Below are positions 13,901 through 45,546 of a DNA stretch of 64,000 nucleotides, piece by piece (position 1 is the stretch's first letter; the number at the start of each line of letters is the position of its first letter). Under the pieces are notes generated by a model. That model made no database searches. It was not told the DNA's origin and saw only the letters and a program-made list of their open reading frames with translations. Source of the DNA: Chrysomallon squamiferum (Eukaryota; Mollusca; Gastropoda; Neomphalida; Peltospiridae); NCBI GenBank assembly GCA_012295275.1, contig CM022665.1, positions 30,622,957-30,686,956 on the forward strand, written 5' to 3'. Made by a program: the position numbers and the translations under genes.

Positions 13901-16391
13901 AAATACATAGTTAGTTTAGATGGTAATCCATGATAACCAGGGACCAGTTTTGCCAGTTTCCACTATATATACACACACATATATATATCTGTCTGTTTTG
14001 AAAATACATATATATATACTTTTAGAAGTACTGTATCTGTTTAGTTTATTTTGACATTTTATTAATATTAATCACAAATTGAAGATGATCTAAGATAAAT
14101 GTAATATAATACTGACTATAAAACAATATTAATAAAATATTATTCACAGAATGCATAATGTTTGTATGAATAACATGACATTTTGTTCCATTACCATTTA
14201 CAGGATTGTCCAAGTAAAAGTATATGTGCTTGGATAAAAGTCTAATCCACTTAAAGTTCACATGCCAGAAGAGTCAAAACTAGATCCTGAAGTAGAGCTG
14301 AAACCAAAGCCGAAACCCAGTATCATCCATCAGTTAAGTGAACTGCTGTCTAGCTGGTCCTGCCAGAAAACACTCAAGTATCCATGACAATGGAAATTAT
14401 GAAGATGCAGTCATTGGATTTGACTGCAGATGTATTTGATGACTCCACTGTCGTTCCTAAAGCTGATGAAATTCTGGTTATGGAAAGTATTGACAAAAAT
14501 ATATCTGCAGAAATCATCACCACCAATCCATCCACAGTCAGTGAGTGGATGATGGGACATAATACAGATGATGCTTTATCATTTAGGATTGCTTAATCAT
14601 TCCTACTGGTGATACAGTATACAGAACAAGCATATGAGATGTTCTACCACTGAGAATAAGTGAGGAAACAAATATAAAAGATGGATTCCTGACTTCCTGT
14701 GACACAACATCACTGCCGTTTGGTACTGCAATGCAACAGCAGCTGGATTCCTACAGAAGGCCAAGACGTGGTATGTGGATGCTACATTCAAAACCCTCAG
14801 ACCAAAAGACCCATTTCATCAACTGTTCTTTGTCCATGCTTTCATACAAAAGGATAGACAATCTAACCAGGTGCTGCTTGTCTATGTCTTCACATTGAGG
14901 TGAAACAAAAAGGACTGCAAAAAAATACTGAAGATGAGATACTGTTTATTTATTTGAATGCATATGTCTGGTTATCTGAATGTTATTTCAGTAATGTGTT
15001 TTGCAACACCATTGTTCAACATCAACACTAAGGACTGCTGCAGGTTATATTCATGAAAGATCAGGTATGTACATTATTTATTGCTATATCATTCAAGAAT
15101 ATGAATATGATAATATGTGTGCTGAACATAATAGTGAGTTTGCACAGATTTTCATAATTATGATTCTCTCTATTACATATTTATTCTGTGTTCACGTGCA
15201 ATAATTATTACATATAACCCCACTGTTATTTATTTCCAGGCTCTTGGGCTGCAAGGTGATTAGACAGAAAGGGCCATGCTTCAAGTGCATAAGGAGGGTA
15301 TTAGTGCTATCACTGCTGCCTGATGAACACATCATGCCTACATTTGACAAACTGTGTGATGAAATGTCTTTAACACTAAAACCACTGGAACTTACATCAA
15401 ATCAACATGGATGACAGGGATGTGGACTCCCAAAGACTGTTCCATATGTTGCCAACCTGTTCAGACAAACAATGATTGTGAAGGTAACTTCATTACTTGT
15501 GAGTACTAATGCAAATAATATTATAATTATTAAATTAATCATGGTCAATAGCTAGCGAAATGACATTAAATGAATGTACTAGCTATTTTTGCACAGACTT
15601 TCATAATTATGAATCTCACTATTACATGTGTACTACGTTTTGCAGGCTGGCACATGTATATGAAGTGAAGAAGTGTCAGACTACCACCATTCTCTCTGCT
15701 CACACAGCTGCTTCACCATGAATACTACTGTTGCAGATGAATTTTTTTCTCATAACAAAAATTATCAAAGATACAGTGCAAGTGCAGACAAATGATTCAA
15801 TCAATAGTTTTTACTTTGATCACGTTTGGATTTCTGTCACATTTCTGATAAAAAAAAAACAAAAAAAACCATTTTTATATCTAAAAAGAAATTTGCAGAT
15901 GAATCATTTAAGATAACAAGATACAGGAACGTTTTGACCTTTTTGTTTTAGGTACGTTTTTACACGCACCCCATCAGGATCATTGTAACTACTGAACTAG
16001 TTTAAAAATTATTTCAATACTTTTGAAACATTCGTTACATTGTAAGTTTACAGGAAAACTGAAAAGGAAAATAATTCCCGATAATATTAAATGTTATAAC
16101 AAACTGCATAATATAATTGATTACTTTACTGTGTAACACTACTAAAAGTGTTTTAATAACTCAGTTACTCACTGAATCAGTGAATGACTGCGGCATTAAA
16201 TTCCTTAATTTTTGACATCTGTATGGTTTAATGGAAATAGTCATTACCACCGATAATATCAATAGAACAGTTGTTGCTTATTTCATTTTAGAATTACCTG
16301 AACCATGTAGAAATATAATACTGCCTGTACATTTTTCTTTACTTTGTGCTATTATTTGTGGACGAAATTTACGAACTATGGACGCAGACAT
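10932..16391 (-). CDS. LYPLAL1: Lysophospholipase-like protein 1 (acyl-protein thioesterase family)
   Basis: Five exons on the minus strand, 16298-16391, 12500-12599, 12006-12172, 11300-11415 and 10932-11162, give 235 residues plus TGA, close to the ~237 of vertebrate LYPLAL1. It is an alpha/beta-hydrolase. The N-terminal strand SIIFLHGSG forms the oxyanion region, followed by [23 protein letters not shown] and the nucleophile elbow GGFSMGGC with Ser124. Asp179 lies in [10 protein letters not shown] and His211 in PDLYHE. These triad positions match the vertebrate numbering I know. The family hydrolyses acyl thioesters or short acyl esters in the cytosol; LYPLAL1 prefers short chains. The start is the first ATG of the exon that supplies SIIFLHGS, leaving a 31-codon first exon. 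Intron 1 (12600-16297) carries a transposase relic. The gene is head-to-head with TTLL5. Confidence 0.95.
14384..15800 (+). pseudogene. Decayed MULE-domain transposase, intron-bearing relic
   Basis: Fragments in different frames line up in order with MULE-type transposases. A catalytic-strand block [10 protein letters not shown] then [13 protein letters not shown] lies at about 14764-14840. [17 protein letters not shown] follows at about 15317-15368, and a C-terminal TNN-D-CEG block near 15466-15484. The last block is cut after GAAG by a GT donor and resumes after a TTGCAG acceptor at about 15646 with the rest of the diagnostic CEGWH motif. Downstream, [11 protein letters not shown] matches the usual tail. 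Several stops and frameshifts make it non-functional. It lies inside LYPLAL1 intron 1 on the opposite strand. No terminal inverted repeats or target duplication were found. The segment near 14384-14596 is probably part of it but is less certain. Confidence 0.75.
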
Positions 16392-17201
16392 GTTTTTCCC
16401 ACAATTCCACTGCCGGTAGTCGGTGCGCGTGCCAAGTCACAGCTTGTTTGTTTGTAAAGTTTTAACTAATTAATCTGGCAGGATATACGGGTATGATCTA
16501 AATTTTTGTCAGCATTAACGTAAATGGTATATTAATTATTGGGATAACTTTTTATTTATTAATAACCATTTTTGTTACGGTTTCTGTTTGGATGATACCG
16601 TTAATCGCTTAATATTGATTTGTGTCGTTGCTTCGGCTTAGCAACATTTCCTATACCTTAATTTTTTAAAATTAATTAATTTTGGATATTCTTATTAGTG
16701 AGTATAATGAGCGTGCATATTTCTGAATTTTGAAAGTGACGAGTAATATTTTAAAACATAAAATTAATTTTTGGTTTTCTTAAAAAGAAGGTTTTCTGTG
16801 ACCATGGTTACCGGAAACTACACTGTTCAAAAGAAGAAACTTGTTACATTTTTCAGTTATTAAATTCAAAGCAAATCAGCATACCAAATGAAAAGGTTGA
16901 TAAAAAAAAAGATTAAAACAAAACAAACACGTTACCACAATTTCAATCATGTAACACATTAAAATAGTTTTGTTTTGTTTTTGTCGTATATCAGTTTCGT
17001 ACATGCGTGATACGGTTGCCATTTCATGCTGTGTAATATTTGGCAATCTAGTTTACATGTTTAGTAATAGCTGATGGGTATAGTGTCAGTGCTTTGTTAT
17101 GAACATTTTGTTTGTTGGCCTACTGAGTACTGGTCTCTAAGAATACTCACAAAGAGCAGAAGTTTTCCTTTGTCATATATCATCAGTATAAAAAAAAAAA
17201 A

Positions 17202-17246
<45 letters not shown>

Positions 17247-17247
17247 T
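17202..17247. repeat. (AAT)n microsatellite
   Basis: About 15 AAT units following a poly-A run, in the presumed 5' intron of TTLL5. Confidence 0.95.
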
Positions 17248-17483
17248 TTAAATAACACCAGCATGAATTTTATGCCTGACATGGTGTTTAATATTGAAAT
17301 ATTTATTCATTTATTTAATCCACCACCCCCCAAAACACAGCAACAAAACACCCTTTCCATAGTTACGTTTTCCTTAATTGAACTGTTTCAGATATTTACC
17401 CTAATAAATAATCAGATTAACTGTGATTGAAACTAGTAAAAACATATCAATAGAACATATATATATATACATACATATACATA

Positions 17484-17500
17484 CATACTGAACTGTTGCA

Positions 17501-17536
<36 letters not shown>

Positions 17537-17553
17537 ATACTGAACTGTTGCAC
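17484..17553. repeat. Direct repeat flanking a (TA)n array
   Basis: An 18-base sequence, CATACTGAACTGTTGCAC, occurs at 17484-17501 and again at 17536-17553. An array of about 16 TA units separates the two copies. Confidence 0.9.
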
Positions 17554-17682
17554 ATCATAATTATTCAGAATTATGTATAAATTTGTTTTTTTTCATTTTA
17601 GAAGATGAAAAGATGGAAGCTCAGCTAAAGAGATGATTGTACTATGTGAACATCTGCTTATGTATGTTGTGTGAAAGTAACA

Positions 17683-36617
<18,935 letters not shown>

Positions 36618-36968
36618 TATTGTCAGACTGAAAAATACCTCACAGTTGACTGGGGCATGCTGTGAAAGTGACAAAGTTCTGCATGATGATCTGATTTCAA
36701 CAAGACTACCTGCAAAACCTCTATCAGTGCCAGTGTATCTGTTTTAATTTAAACACTGTGAAATGACTGTGATACTACAACAATGTAGCTGGACCAGTGA
36801 TATTTTCTTTGACAATCTGAAACATTCCTATTACAAATTCTTATGAAATAGGCATTCCAATATTTGGGATGAGTTAACATATGCTCCAGAAATATTACAC
36901 TTTATTTTACCCTTTTTAAATTTACCTTTCAGAATATAAAATTTAAAACTTTTAACAGCTTTGAACTA

Positions 36969-36974
36969 AATAAA
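36969..36974 (+). terminator. Candidate polyadenylation signal of TTLL5
   Basis: AATAAA lies about 350 bases downstream of the last supported TTLL5 acceptor. Another AATAAA follows near 37054. Plausible but not decisive in AT-rich DNA. Confidence 0.4.
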
Positions 36975-38102
36975 AACTCTCTCATTGTGATAGATATGTT
37001 CAAGTTGTATAATATTTTCTTGTGTCTAAAGTTGAGAGTGATTCCCACACACTTTAATAAATCTATAGAAGTAACAAAGTATATATTAATCTGTATCATT
37101 TTATTTATTTTATGATAACTACCTTATATTTAAAAGTAACTGATTGTATTGGCAGTTAGCTTGCACAGTTTAAAATGACTTGAACTGACAGTATCTGCAA
37201 TTAACAAATGTGTGTTGTATTATGCTGAACTTGAAAATTCTGATTTCTAAAATAGACATATCTCAAGTTTTTAGATGAATTAACTGACCTCTGGAGTTTG
37301 GTTTAAATGATATTTTGGTGTAAACTCTGGTCATTCTGTGATATTCTTAACTTTACTACCATGATAATTAGATTTATTATTTATACTGCAAATATCTGTA
37401 ATGAAATTTTGTACTTAAATAATTGTTCAGTGTTTTATTTAAGCTTGCAACATTTGAAGCCTTAACTTCAATTTCAAGTTTAGTGAATTGATTTATTGGT
37501 GTGGTGTTAATTTATTATTATTTTATTTTTTTATCATTATTTTATTTTTTTATTATTATTATTAATTTATTGAAGTTAGTCTCCATTTTGTCTTAGTAAG
37601 TGTGGGTGTTGATTCCGTCCATACATATCATGTGATAACTGTTATTTTCTTAGATGTTTGTTCTTAAAACTAATGTATTTCCAATAATCTCATAAACATA
37701 TCCATTCTATGCAAATATGCAGGTATGTTTTTAAGATATTTTATGTTTATCTGTATTAAAATATTTCAGTTATATTGATTTGATTATACTGTCTGATATA
37801 GAAGTTTTGTATTGGAACCACTGACTTAGGTGTATGTTCAATTGTACAGTAATCATACATGTGTATGAATGTGTACATAAATTATTTTTTAACAGCCTTA
37901 TTTAATTTCTTTTCTGTTTTTGTTTTATCTTCAGCATTTTATATACATTTACCAAATATCACTATTTTAATTATTTATGTAATCATTTATTCAGTTTCTT
38001 TATTACTTTTAATGTATACTTTTTTATCCTCAGTCTTCATAATGGTGTATTTCTTCATACAGAAATCACTATATTATTTGCATTTTATTCTATTATACAT
38101 AC

Positions 38103-38155
38103 CTCTTCAAACTATGGAAATAAAACCACAAACCCATTCCTTAAGTACAGCTAAT
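38103..38155 (+). repeat. Exact 53-bp direct repeat, copy 1
   Basis: A 53-base block beginning CTCTTCAAACTATGG and ending AAGTACAGCTAAT is identical to 39916-39968. Flanking bases differ on both sides. Confidence 0.97.
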
Positions 38156-39481
38156 TTATCCATGCAGAAAGAAATGTGAATAATTCTCCAAATATAGCAT
38201 ATTAAAATCGCACTATTGTATCCATAAACTGTTATCATTATCATTACTGTTATCATTATCATCATTATTATTAATGAAGATGGAGATTGCAAATATAGCT
38301 GTAATTTGGAAATCTCAATTGGTAGTTCTGTTTCCACAGTTTGAATCAGTGTATAATTTTTTATTGTATCAATAACTACTTTTGTGCATCGACATCTAAA
38401 CAAAATTAAAACAATTAAGAATTCTAGTCAGTATTCAGACCAAAGGTTTAGCTGACTATTTACTAACTCAAAGTAATACCTTGTTTTTTTGTTTGCTTAA
38501 TATTAATTCAAGTATGATAAATTAGATAACGGTAACACAGAAAATAATTTCTAGTAGTCATTTGCAACACAAAATTAATTAAAATGCACACAAACATTCA
38601 TATAAATACACATGGTCTTTTGTTTAAATTTGAATATATTATTTAATATTTTATTTGGTATATATACAATGAATTTATTTCAGAAAGGTGAAAATAAATT
38701 TAAAAAACTCTCTGAATACTTGTAGAAACATTTAGTAATGTGTACTATGCAAACCAGTTTAAATATTTAGTAATATTTAACAATTGTATATGTGTGTTGG
38801 TATAATGTGTGAAAACATGAATATTCCTGGTGTTGGCATAATTACACATATTGCAAAGACTGCTGCAGTGTTTAATATTTCATTTATAAATATTTAGCTT
38901 AATTTTATTCTATTTTAATTTTATATATTGGGGTGGTTCTTTTTAATTTTAATTTTTTTTGTTTTAACTGATGCATGGATTTGTTTTAAATTTTGTTAAC
39001 TGAAAACAACCACATATTTATTTTTCCACATATATTTTATATTTGTTTTTCCATATATATTTTTATTTCCATTTTTTCATTTTATTCCCTTATTTAATTA
39101 ATACCAACATTTTTTTTATTAATTGTAAACTTGTGTGGAATTTGACAATACAATTACTTTGCATTGAAACCTAAATGGAGTTCAGTGTTGTTATTTTAAT
39201 TCCTTTAGTTATCCAAGTTTCACTATTTATTACAATTTATCTATTATAGATGTGTTTTATAGTCAGGCCACAAAATCTCATTTAAGCTAAAATTCAATTA
39301 CTGGATTCATTTATGAATTTGCTTTACTTGTTAAAGTGATAATAATTAATTTAGTTAGTATCACACAAATTGTCAACATCTTCATTTAAATAAAAACATT
39401 TTATCAATAAAATTTATTTTTCTTATTTTCCATGATCATTATATATAATTTCTTGTAACTGAAATTTCTTTTACTATTTAT

Positions 39482-39508
39482 TTATTATATTATATTATTA
39501 TTATATTA

Positions 39509-39543
<35 letters not shown>
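39482..39543. repeat. (ATT)n / TATAT microsatellite
   Basis: TATTA-type units grading into about 10 ATT units, in intergenic DNA. Confidence 0.9.
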
Positions 39544-39915
39544 GTTGATAATTTTTTTTTTTAAATTAATAATAAAATGAAGATTTCTACATATGTAAGA
39601 TTTGATATAGTATGGTGACTTAACTCTTCGATGTAATACTATGAGCTCTAAGTGAATTGTATAAAATATTGAATTTATTTTATCTGCTCATTGCAAAAGT
39701 AAAAAATGTTCAGTATATAACAAAGACAGTTTGTCAAATCAAGTATTGACCAGTACTTTATACAGAATCAGTAGTATTCTTGTGACTGGTTTTGAAAATA
39801 TCATGTATGTTAGAAAAGATGTTGCCATGATGATGTATTAAAAACCAAAGAAAGCTAAGGTTTTATAAAGAGTTTATTAGTACATTTGATATCAGTTTTA
39901 TTTCAGTTTATTATG

Positions 39916-39968
39916 CTCTTCAAACTATGGAAATAAAACCACAAACCCATTCCTTAAGTACAGCTAAT
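39916..39968 (+). repeat. Exact 53-bp direct repeat, copy 2
   Basis: Identical to 38103-38155, in the same orientation and 1813 bases downstream. The interval between the copies holds no recognised element. Confidence 0.97.
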
Positions 39969-40991
39969 ATAAATTGGAGAAAATAATATTCCAAAACTTT
40001 TGAATCTGTATTTACCATAAGTTGGGAGAGGTTCTGAAGCTCAGTGGCAGACTGAAGCTTGAACAATTATGGGGGCCCTTCACAAGCAACAATGAGGTCT
40101 GGGTAGCTACTCTTACCTTCTTATATAACAACATTCCATGACAGGTTTTAAATATTTAGATTTGGATTAAAATTTTGAAGAAATGTGGACTAAAATTGCT
40201 TGTGGGACCCCTCTGGGAAATTTTGAATATTTATTTTTTATTATCTGCAATATTGTTCTGAATTATTTAATAATATACTCAGGTTTAGTTGTACACTGTA
40301 ATTATGTAATATGTGTTAAAATACAACAACAAATGTCCTTTCCACAAAAATACATTCAGATATTTAAAATCAAATAAACTTAGCAGCACATATAACATTT
40401 ATCAGTCAGTCTTTATTTCAAATATATTATCAAATTAGAAATAATTATGTACAGCACAGTTGTTGATAGAACAAAACTGATTACCTGATATCTCATTTGT
40501 GTCTTTTGTACAGTTTTACTTATACTTGAGAATCTCAGTTCACAAACTTAACAAATACACTTCAGAATCTCAGTGCCTAAGCTTATACTTAATTATGTTC
40601 TCAAAGTTACTAATTTTATATTATAATCTCACTTCTCAACCTTATTAATTATATTTAAGAATCTTTGTTCTCAAACTTACTAATTATATTGAAGAAATTC
40701 AGTTCTTGAACTTACTGGGTTAAATGTAGATACAAGTGTGAATTCTATTCAGCTCTTAACCTCTAAAAATGATATTAGTTGAAATTTTATGTATATCTTT
40801 CGAAAATTAAATGTCTGTTTATGTCGTCTTCTTGGCATTGACAGCATTTGAGATAATGCTTATTGAATATGTTTTGGGAAAAGTTCATTTATTTGGTTTT
40901 TGAATCCAAAGGGAGATAACAGATTTAACATTGACAACATCTGCAGAAATTGTTACTGTTACTACATGCAAATCAAAACTGGAAAACAGCT

Positions 40992-41062
40992 TAATTTATT
41001 TATTTATTTATTTTATTTTATTTTATTTTATTTTATTTTATTTTATTTTATTTTATTTATTT
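40992..41062. repeat. (TTTTA)n microsatellite
   Basis: Short TTTA units lead into about nine TTTTA units and then TTTAT, in intergenic DNA. Confidence 0.93.
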
Positions 41063-42066
41063 AATGTGTTTGTTGTTGTTTTTTAATTTACTGGGTTTTT
41101 TTTCTTCTTTCTAAGGTAATAATTTGCAACTTGCGAAGAATGTCACACTTTGTATGATCTTATAGTATTAGTGGTGTTTTGCTGTGGGATGGATTGAATC
41201 AGCTATATCTATCAAAGACAAATCCATACATCGTACTTGTATTATGTGACACCTCTGGGGATGTTTTAACATTTAATACAGATTTTACCACACTATGTTT
41301 AGAACTGTTATTCTAAATACTGAGTCTTATTATTGGCAGGTTTATTATTTCTTTCCTCCTTTCTTTATTTATTTATTATTGCCTGCATGCACAATTCTAG
41401 CTATCATCTTAATATTTATCCCAAATTACTATTTTCTGGCTATGAATTTCACAGATCTATATATATATATGTATCACTCACTCACTCCTCTCCCTCCTTC
41501 CAGTGGATGTCAATAATATTTTCATGAAATTTCCAAATCACTTCCTGGCTCTGGCTACCAAATCTTATATGCTGTTTGAAAATTATTTTAAAACACAGTA
41601 CACAGTGGTATCTGCACTTGGTAATAAATTTGTTATGTTCTGTTGTCAAACATTGTGTTGTTCACAAATAACTACTTAGTTTGTCAGACCTCTCTACAAA
41701 ATGCAAGACTCTAATAGATTAACCATATACATGTTTTACACCAAAATGGGATAGGCAAATTTCGCTTTCAACCATTATCTAGGATTTCAGCAAAGAGCCA
41801 TAAGTTGTCATGGTGATGAATGTAATTTGTTTGAAAATGAGTTTCATTATAGATGGGGGAAAAAAAAAAAAATAATAATAATAAGATAATATAACAAGAA
41901 AAAAAATGTGATAAATTAAAATCAGCAACATATAGATAGAAGTCTGTAGTGCCCATCCTAGAGTTATATGCATAAATTATTAATAATTTAATTAATGAAT
42001 GCACTTAAAGATTATCTGAATGTAAACTGATTTATAATGAGAATGAAACTTTATATATATATATAA

Positions 42067-42116
42067 TAAAGTAATACATACATATATATATATATATATA
42101 TGTATGTATTACTTTA
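42067..42116. repeat. 50-bp perfect palindrome with a TA core
   Basis: TAAAGTAATACATACATA on the left is matched base for base by its reverse complement on the right, ending at 42116. The two arms meet inside an alternating TA core. Confidence 0.95.
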
Positions 42117-43399
42117 GTGTTAACAAAGGTTAAAAGACAGGTATGTTTTCTCCCCAGTATGAGAAAATAATATAGGTTCTATTTTTGTTGTCCATTGAAA
42201 AAAAATAACATTTATTATCTACATGGTCTTTAGCCATATATGTATGTGATGATCATTTAATCATGCATTCTCCAGTAAATTCTCAGTAACTATATCATTA
42301 TTAATATATCTTTTCTTATGCAAACTGTCCTCTTCATGCACATTGTAATATGCCTGAATGTTCACAAATAAATGAATTTTCATCATCAGATCTAATATGA
42401 AACATTACATCATCTGACAGTTGCAAAATTTATTGAGCAATATTATCAGCAGTTAATTTACTCATTGTGGAAATTAATTTTTATATACAATGCTAATGGC
42501 ATTGCTTCATAACATTGATTACCATTAATGTCAAATCCATGTTCACTAACGACAAATTTATACTGATCAAGATGATAATAAATACATTTATAGAAATCAA
42601 ATACTCTTGCAATTGATAAGCCGAGATGGCAACTGCTGATAACTCTGTATTTATGAAGAAGCTACAGAAAAATAAAAAAAATAAAAATAATAATAATAAT
42701 AATAATAATAAATATTGATTAATTAGATTCAGAACTTGAAAGGAACCCAATTTTATTTAATCTTATGTTTACTCAAATTTTTAAATTTTTTATGGATGCG
42801 TCAAAGAGAAAACTGTTTATGTTTGCCTAACAAATTATTATATATTGATTAGTTCTAGAGGATTTTTTAAATTATTTTTATTTTTTATTTCTGTTTTTAT
42901 TTTTTTATTTATTTACTTATTTTATTATCATCATTATTATCCTTGTTGTTGTTGTTGTTGTTAGTATTATTAAAGTACTTTTTTTTTTTATGATTTTTAT
43001 TTTTTCATAAATATTTTTCCTTTTTTTTTTACTTATTTATTTGAAGAGCATAAGTTGAAAATATATCAGTTTTCAGAATTTCAAGTGTTAGCACAATCCA
43101 ACACCTACAACTTTTTTTTAATAAGCCAGTACAGTGCCCAAGTACGAATGTTTATTAGCTATCTGTAGGGAGTGGGGGGAGGGCCCGACATGAACGAACT
43201 GTATAAAAATAATGTTAACAGAATATCCTCTCTCTCTCTCTTTAGCCATATATGTATTTCTCTCTCTCTACATACGTGCATGTGTATGTGTGTGTGTCTG
43301 CGTGTGTGTCTGTCTGTGTGTATGACACTGTTGTTATTAATCACATTACCTAGCAACGATATCAGTTAATGAAAAAAAGCTTAATAAATGTTTAAAAAT

Positions 43400-43831
43400 A
43401 ATTATCACTTATCTCGCGTTTGGGTTGATTCCAACGAGAAACTATCTAAAAACCGCTAGTTTACTAACAGTTAAACGCTTGTTGTTGATCAAGGTGGATA
43501 CATTTCTTCACGATCTTTCAACTAATAAACAAACGAATTATTACCCAAAACAAACAAAACAGAACAAAACAAAAATTATGGTCGATCGATCATCTACTTA
43601 CGTATAAAGAAATTTGATAAGTTAAATATGGATTGTTTAAAGTGTGGAACGTTTGTGTCGTGTGATGAAGCGGACGCCGTTGTGCGATATCATTGATCAA
43701 ATTTGCTCCATGTGGAAAAAACCATCGATCGCACTATCGCCAATCTATATATGAAATGCTGTGAGTGATACGAGTTCCATTTGTGAATTTTCTTTTTTCA
43801 CAATACGTTAGACTGTCATTGCTGGAATCAG
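43400..43831 (+). promoter_or_regulatory. Candidate promoter and untranslated first exon of the Stum-like gene
   Basis: Local CpG content rises between about 43590 and 43750 (CGATCGATC, GCGGACGCCG, ATCGATCGCAC), against a background almost lacking CpG. A good donor ends GGAATCAG before GTAAAT at 43832. The first coding exon starts with a T-rich acceptor at 45480, so a spliced 5' untranslated exon here is likely. The exact transcription start cannot be seen. Confidence 0.4.
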
Positions 43832-44256
43832 GTAAATATAATAAAAATCAGTTATAACTTATTAATTTATTTATTTATTTATTCGTTTATTTATTTTAGT
43901 GTTTTGATGTAAACAGACTGTTATTCAGTTATATTATTTCTGTATTTGAAAACCGTGACTGTTTAGTAAAATATTCATCATTGTCTAAAATGTCAAAATG
44001 AAACTGGTTATTATTGTTAAGGATTTTTTTTTTTTTTTTTTTTTTTTATAATATTGTATATAATTTAAGGACAGTTTTTGAAAACGATTGAAAAAGAATA
44101 ACATCTCCTAGATATGATTCAGTATTTAAAATTAGAACTGAATACATTATAGACTGCCTGTAATACATTTTATTTAGAGTTATTTTTCGATTACTTTAAT
44201 TATCTGAAATTTATTGTTAACTTAGGTGGTGTTGAAATTACTATTATCAAATAATG

Positions 44257-44258
<2 letters not shown>

Positions 44259-44319
<61 letters not shown>
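44259..44319. repeat. (CT)n microsatellite
   Basis: About 30 TC units, uninterrupted, in the presumed first intron of the Stum-like gene. Confidence 0.97.
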
Positions 44320-44322
<3 letters not shown>

Positions 44323-44740
44323 CTTTTTCGTGATACTGTTATTATTCATCTATATATTTGTTCATTAATTTAATTGTCTATTTTATTATTGTCCATCTAG
44401 ATAGGAAAGTAAATTTCAAGATGCTCCAACGTAAAACTGATTTTTTAAATAAATAAAAATAGCATAAATCAAGCCGAAATCACGAAATAAGACGTGGAAG
44501 AAGATGATGATGATGATGAAGACGACGACGAAGAAGAATATAATTTAAACATTTGTTTTGAGTACTAAATAATTATATGTCATCCTTAATCAAGGCATTT
44601 AATAATAAATAAATATTTTTTAAAAATATGTAATGAACATATTGAGGTCATCTTGTACTAAAAGCTGGAGAACCGTGAAATTCAGAAAATTTGTAAATGA
44701 TTTTATTTGAGGATGTAACTTTCAAGAAGAAAGGGGTTTC

Positions 44741-44742
<2 letters not shown>

Positions 44743-44806
<64 letters not shown>
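44743..44806. repeat. (GA)n microsatellite
   Basis: About 32 GA units, uninterrupted, 423 bases after the (CT)n array and complementary to it. Confidence 0.97.
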
Positions 44807-44809
<3 letters not shown>

Positions 44810-45546
44810 GATGAGAGAGCAAGAGGTGGTTGCTTTTAACTTAAATTTGTGTTTACATATCGGCTCAGTATAGCTTCCAAAATCTTTATCACAAAATATC
44901 ATAAGTTCTTAGCTTTGGTAACTTTCGTCTTATTCTTTGTATTTTCATTCAATGCTATGAAATAATTTTGCGAAAATAAGGCAGAGATAAAAAGTAATTG
45001 TTTATATTACTAATTTAAAATATAAATGTTAAAATTAGAAAATTTAAATATTTTTAAAACGATAAACACTGTATGTACATTCAGTTTTATCACAATGAAT
45101 ACTAATGTGATTTACGTAATTTTATTAGTTTGTTTTTAATTAGATATTTTTGCATTTTATACTAACTCCAACCGAAAAAGCTAAAAATTAGTTACCTGCA
45201 TCTAATAAATCTCTCTTTCTTTTGTAAGACTACAATAAAATATCCTATATATCCGCACAAAGCTCGACTCCATAAAATTCAGAACAAGTTGACCATCTGC
45301 AGTTTCGAGTGTTAAAGTGAACACATAGATGTGTTGTATTTTGTTTGATTAAAAAGGGATATAAATTATTAATTCATTCAATGATTTTCTTTCCATTTAA
45401 GTATGTTTCCTTTGTTATCTGTTATTTATGTGTAGTTTTACAAATAGATTCACGTAGATGTTGTTTTTTTTTTTTTTCAGAATTCACCATTGTCATGTCC
45501 ACATTTTCCCCTGATACTTATTAATACGAACTTAAAATATTTATAA

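Larger units (their letters stand above)
16392..17600. promoter_or_regulatory. Shared upstream region of LYPLAL1 and TTLL5
   Basis: This lies between the LYPLAL1 start codon (minus strand) and the TTLL5 coding start. It is richer in CpG around 16400-16440 than the flanks. A TTTCATTTTAG acceptor at 17591-17601 opens the exon holding the TTLL5 start, implying an untranslated TTLL5 first exon upstream. A bidirectional promoter is inferred from the head-to-head arrangement; no core promoter motif is firmly identified. Confidence 0.5.
36618..43400. other. Long AT-rich intergenic region
   Basis: No exon with both codon-like content and splice sites was found here between TTLL5 and the Stum-like gene. 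It holds the probable TTLL5 3' untranslated region, simple repeats, an exact 53-bp direct repeat and a perfect palindrome. A short less AT-rich patch at about 40020-40140 (GGGGGCCCTTCAC and neighbours) is unexplained and could be a transposon fragment. Confidence 0.5.

Noticed and set aside
13660-13960. Short mirrored words (CCAGTCTGGTAGCCAG, CTGGTTTGAGATC) suggesting a SINE or MITE
   Set aside because: No polymerase III boxes, tail, terminal repeats or target duplication could be defined.
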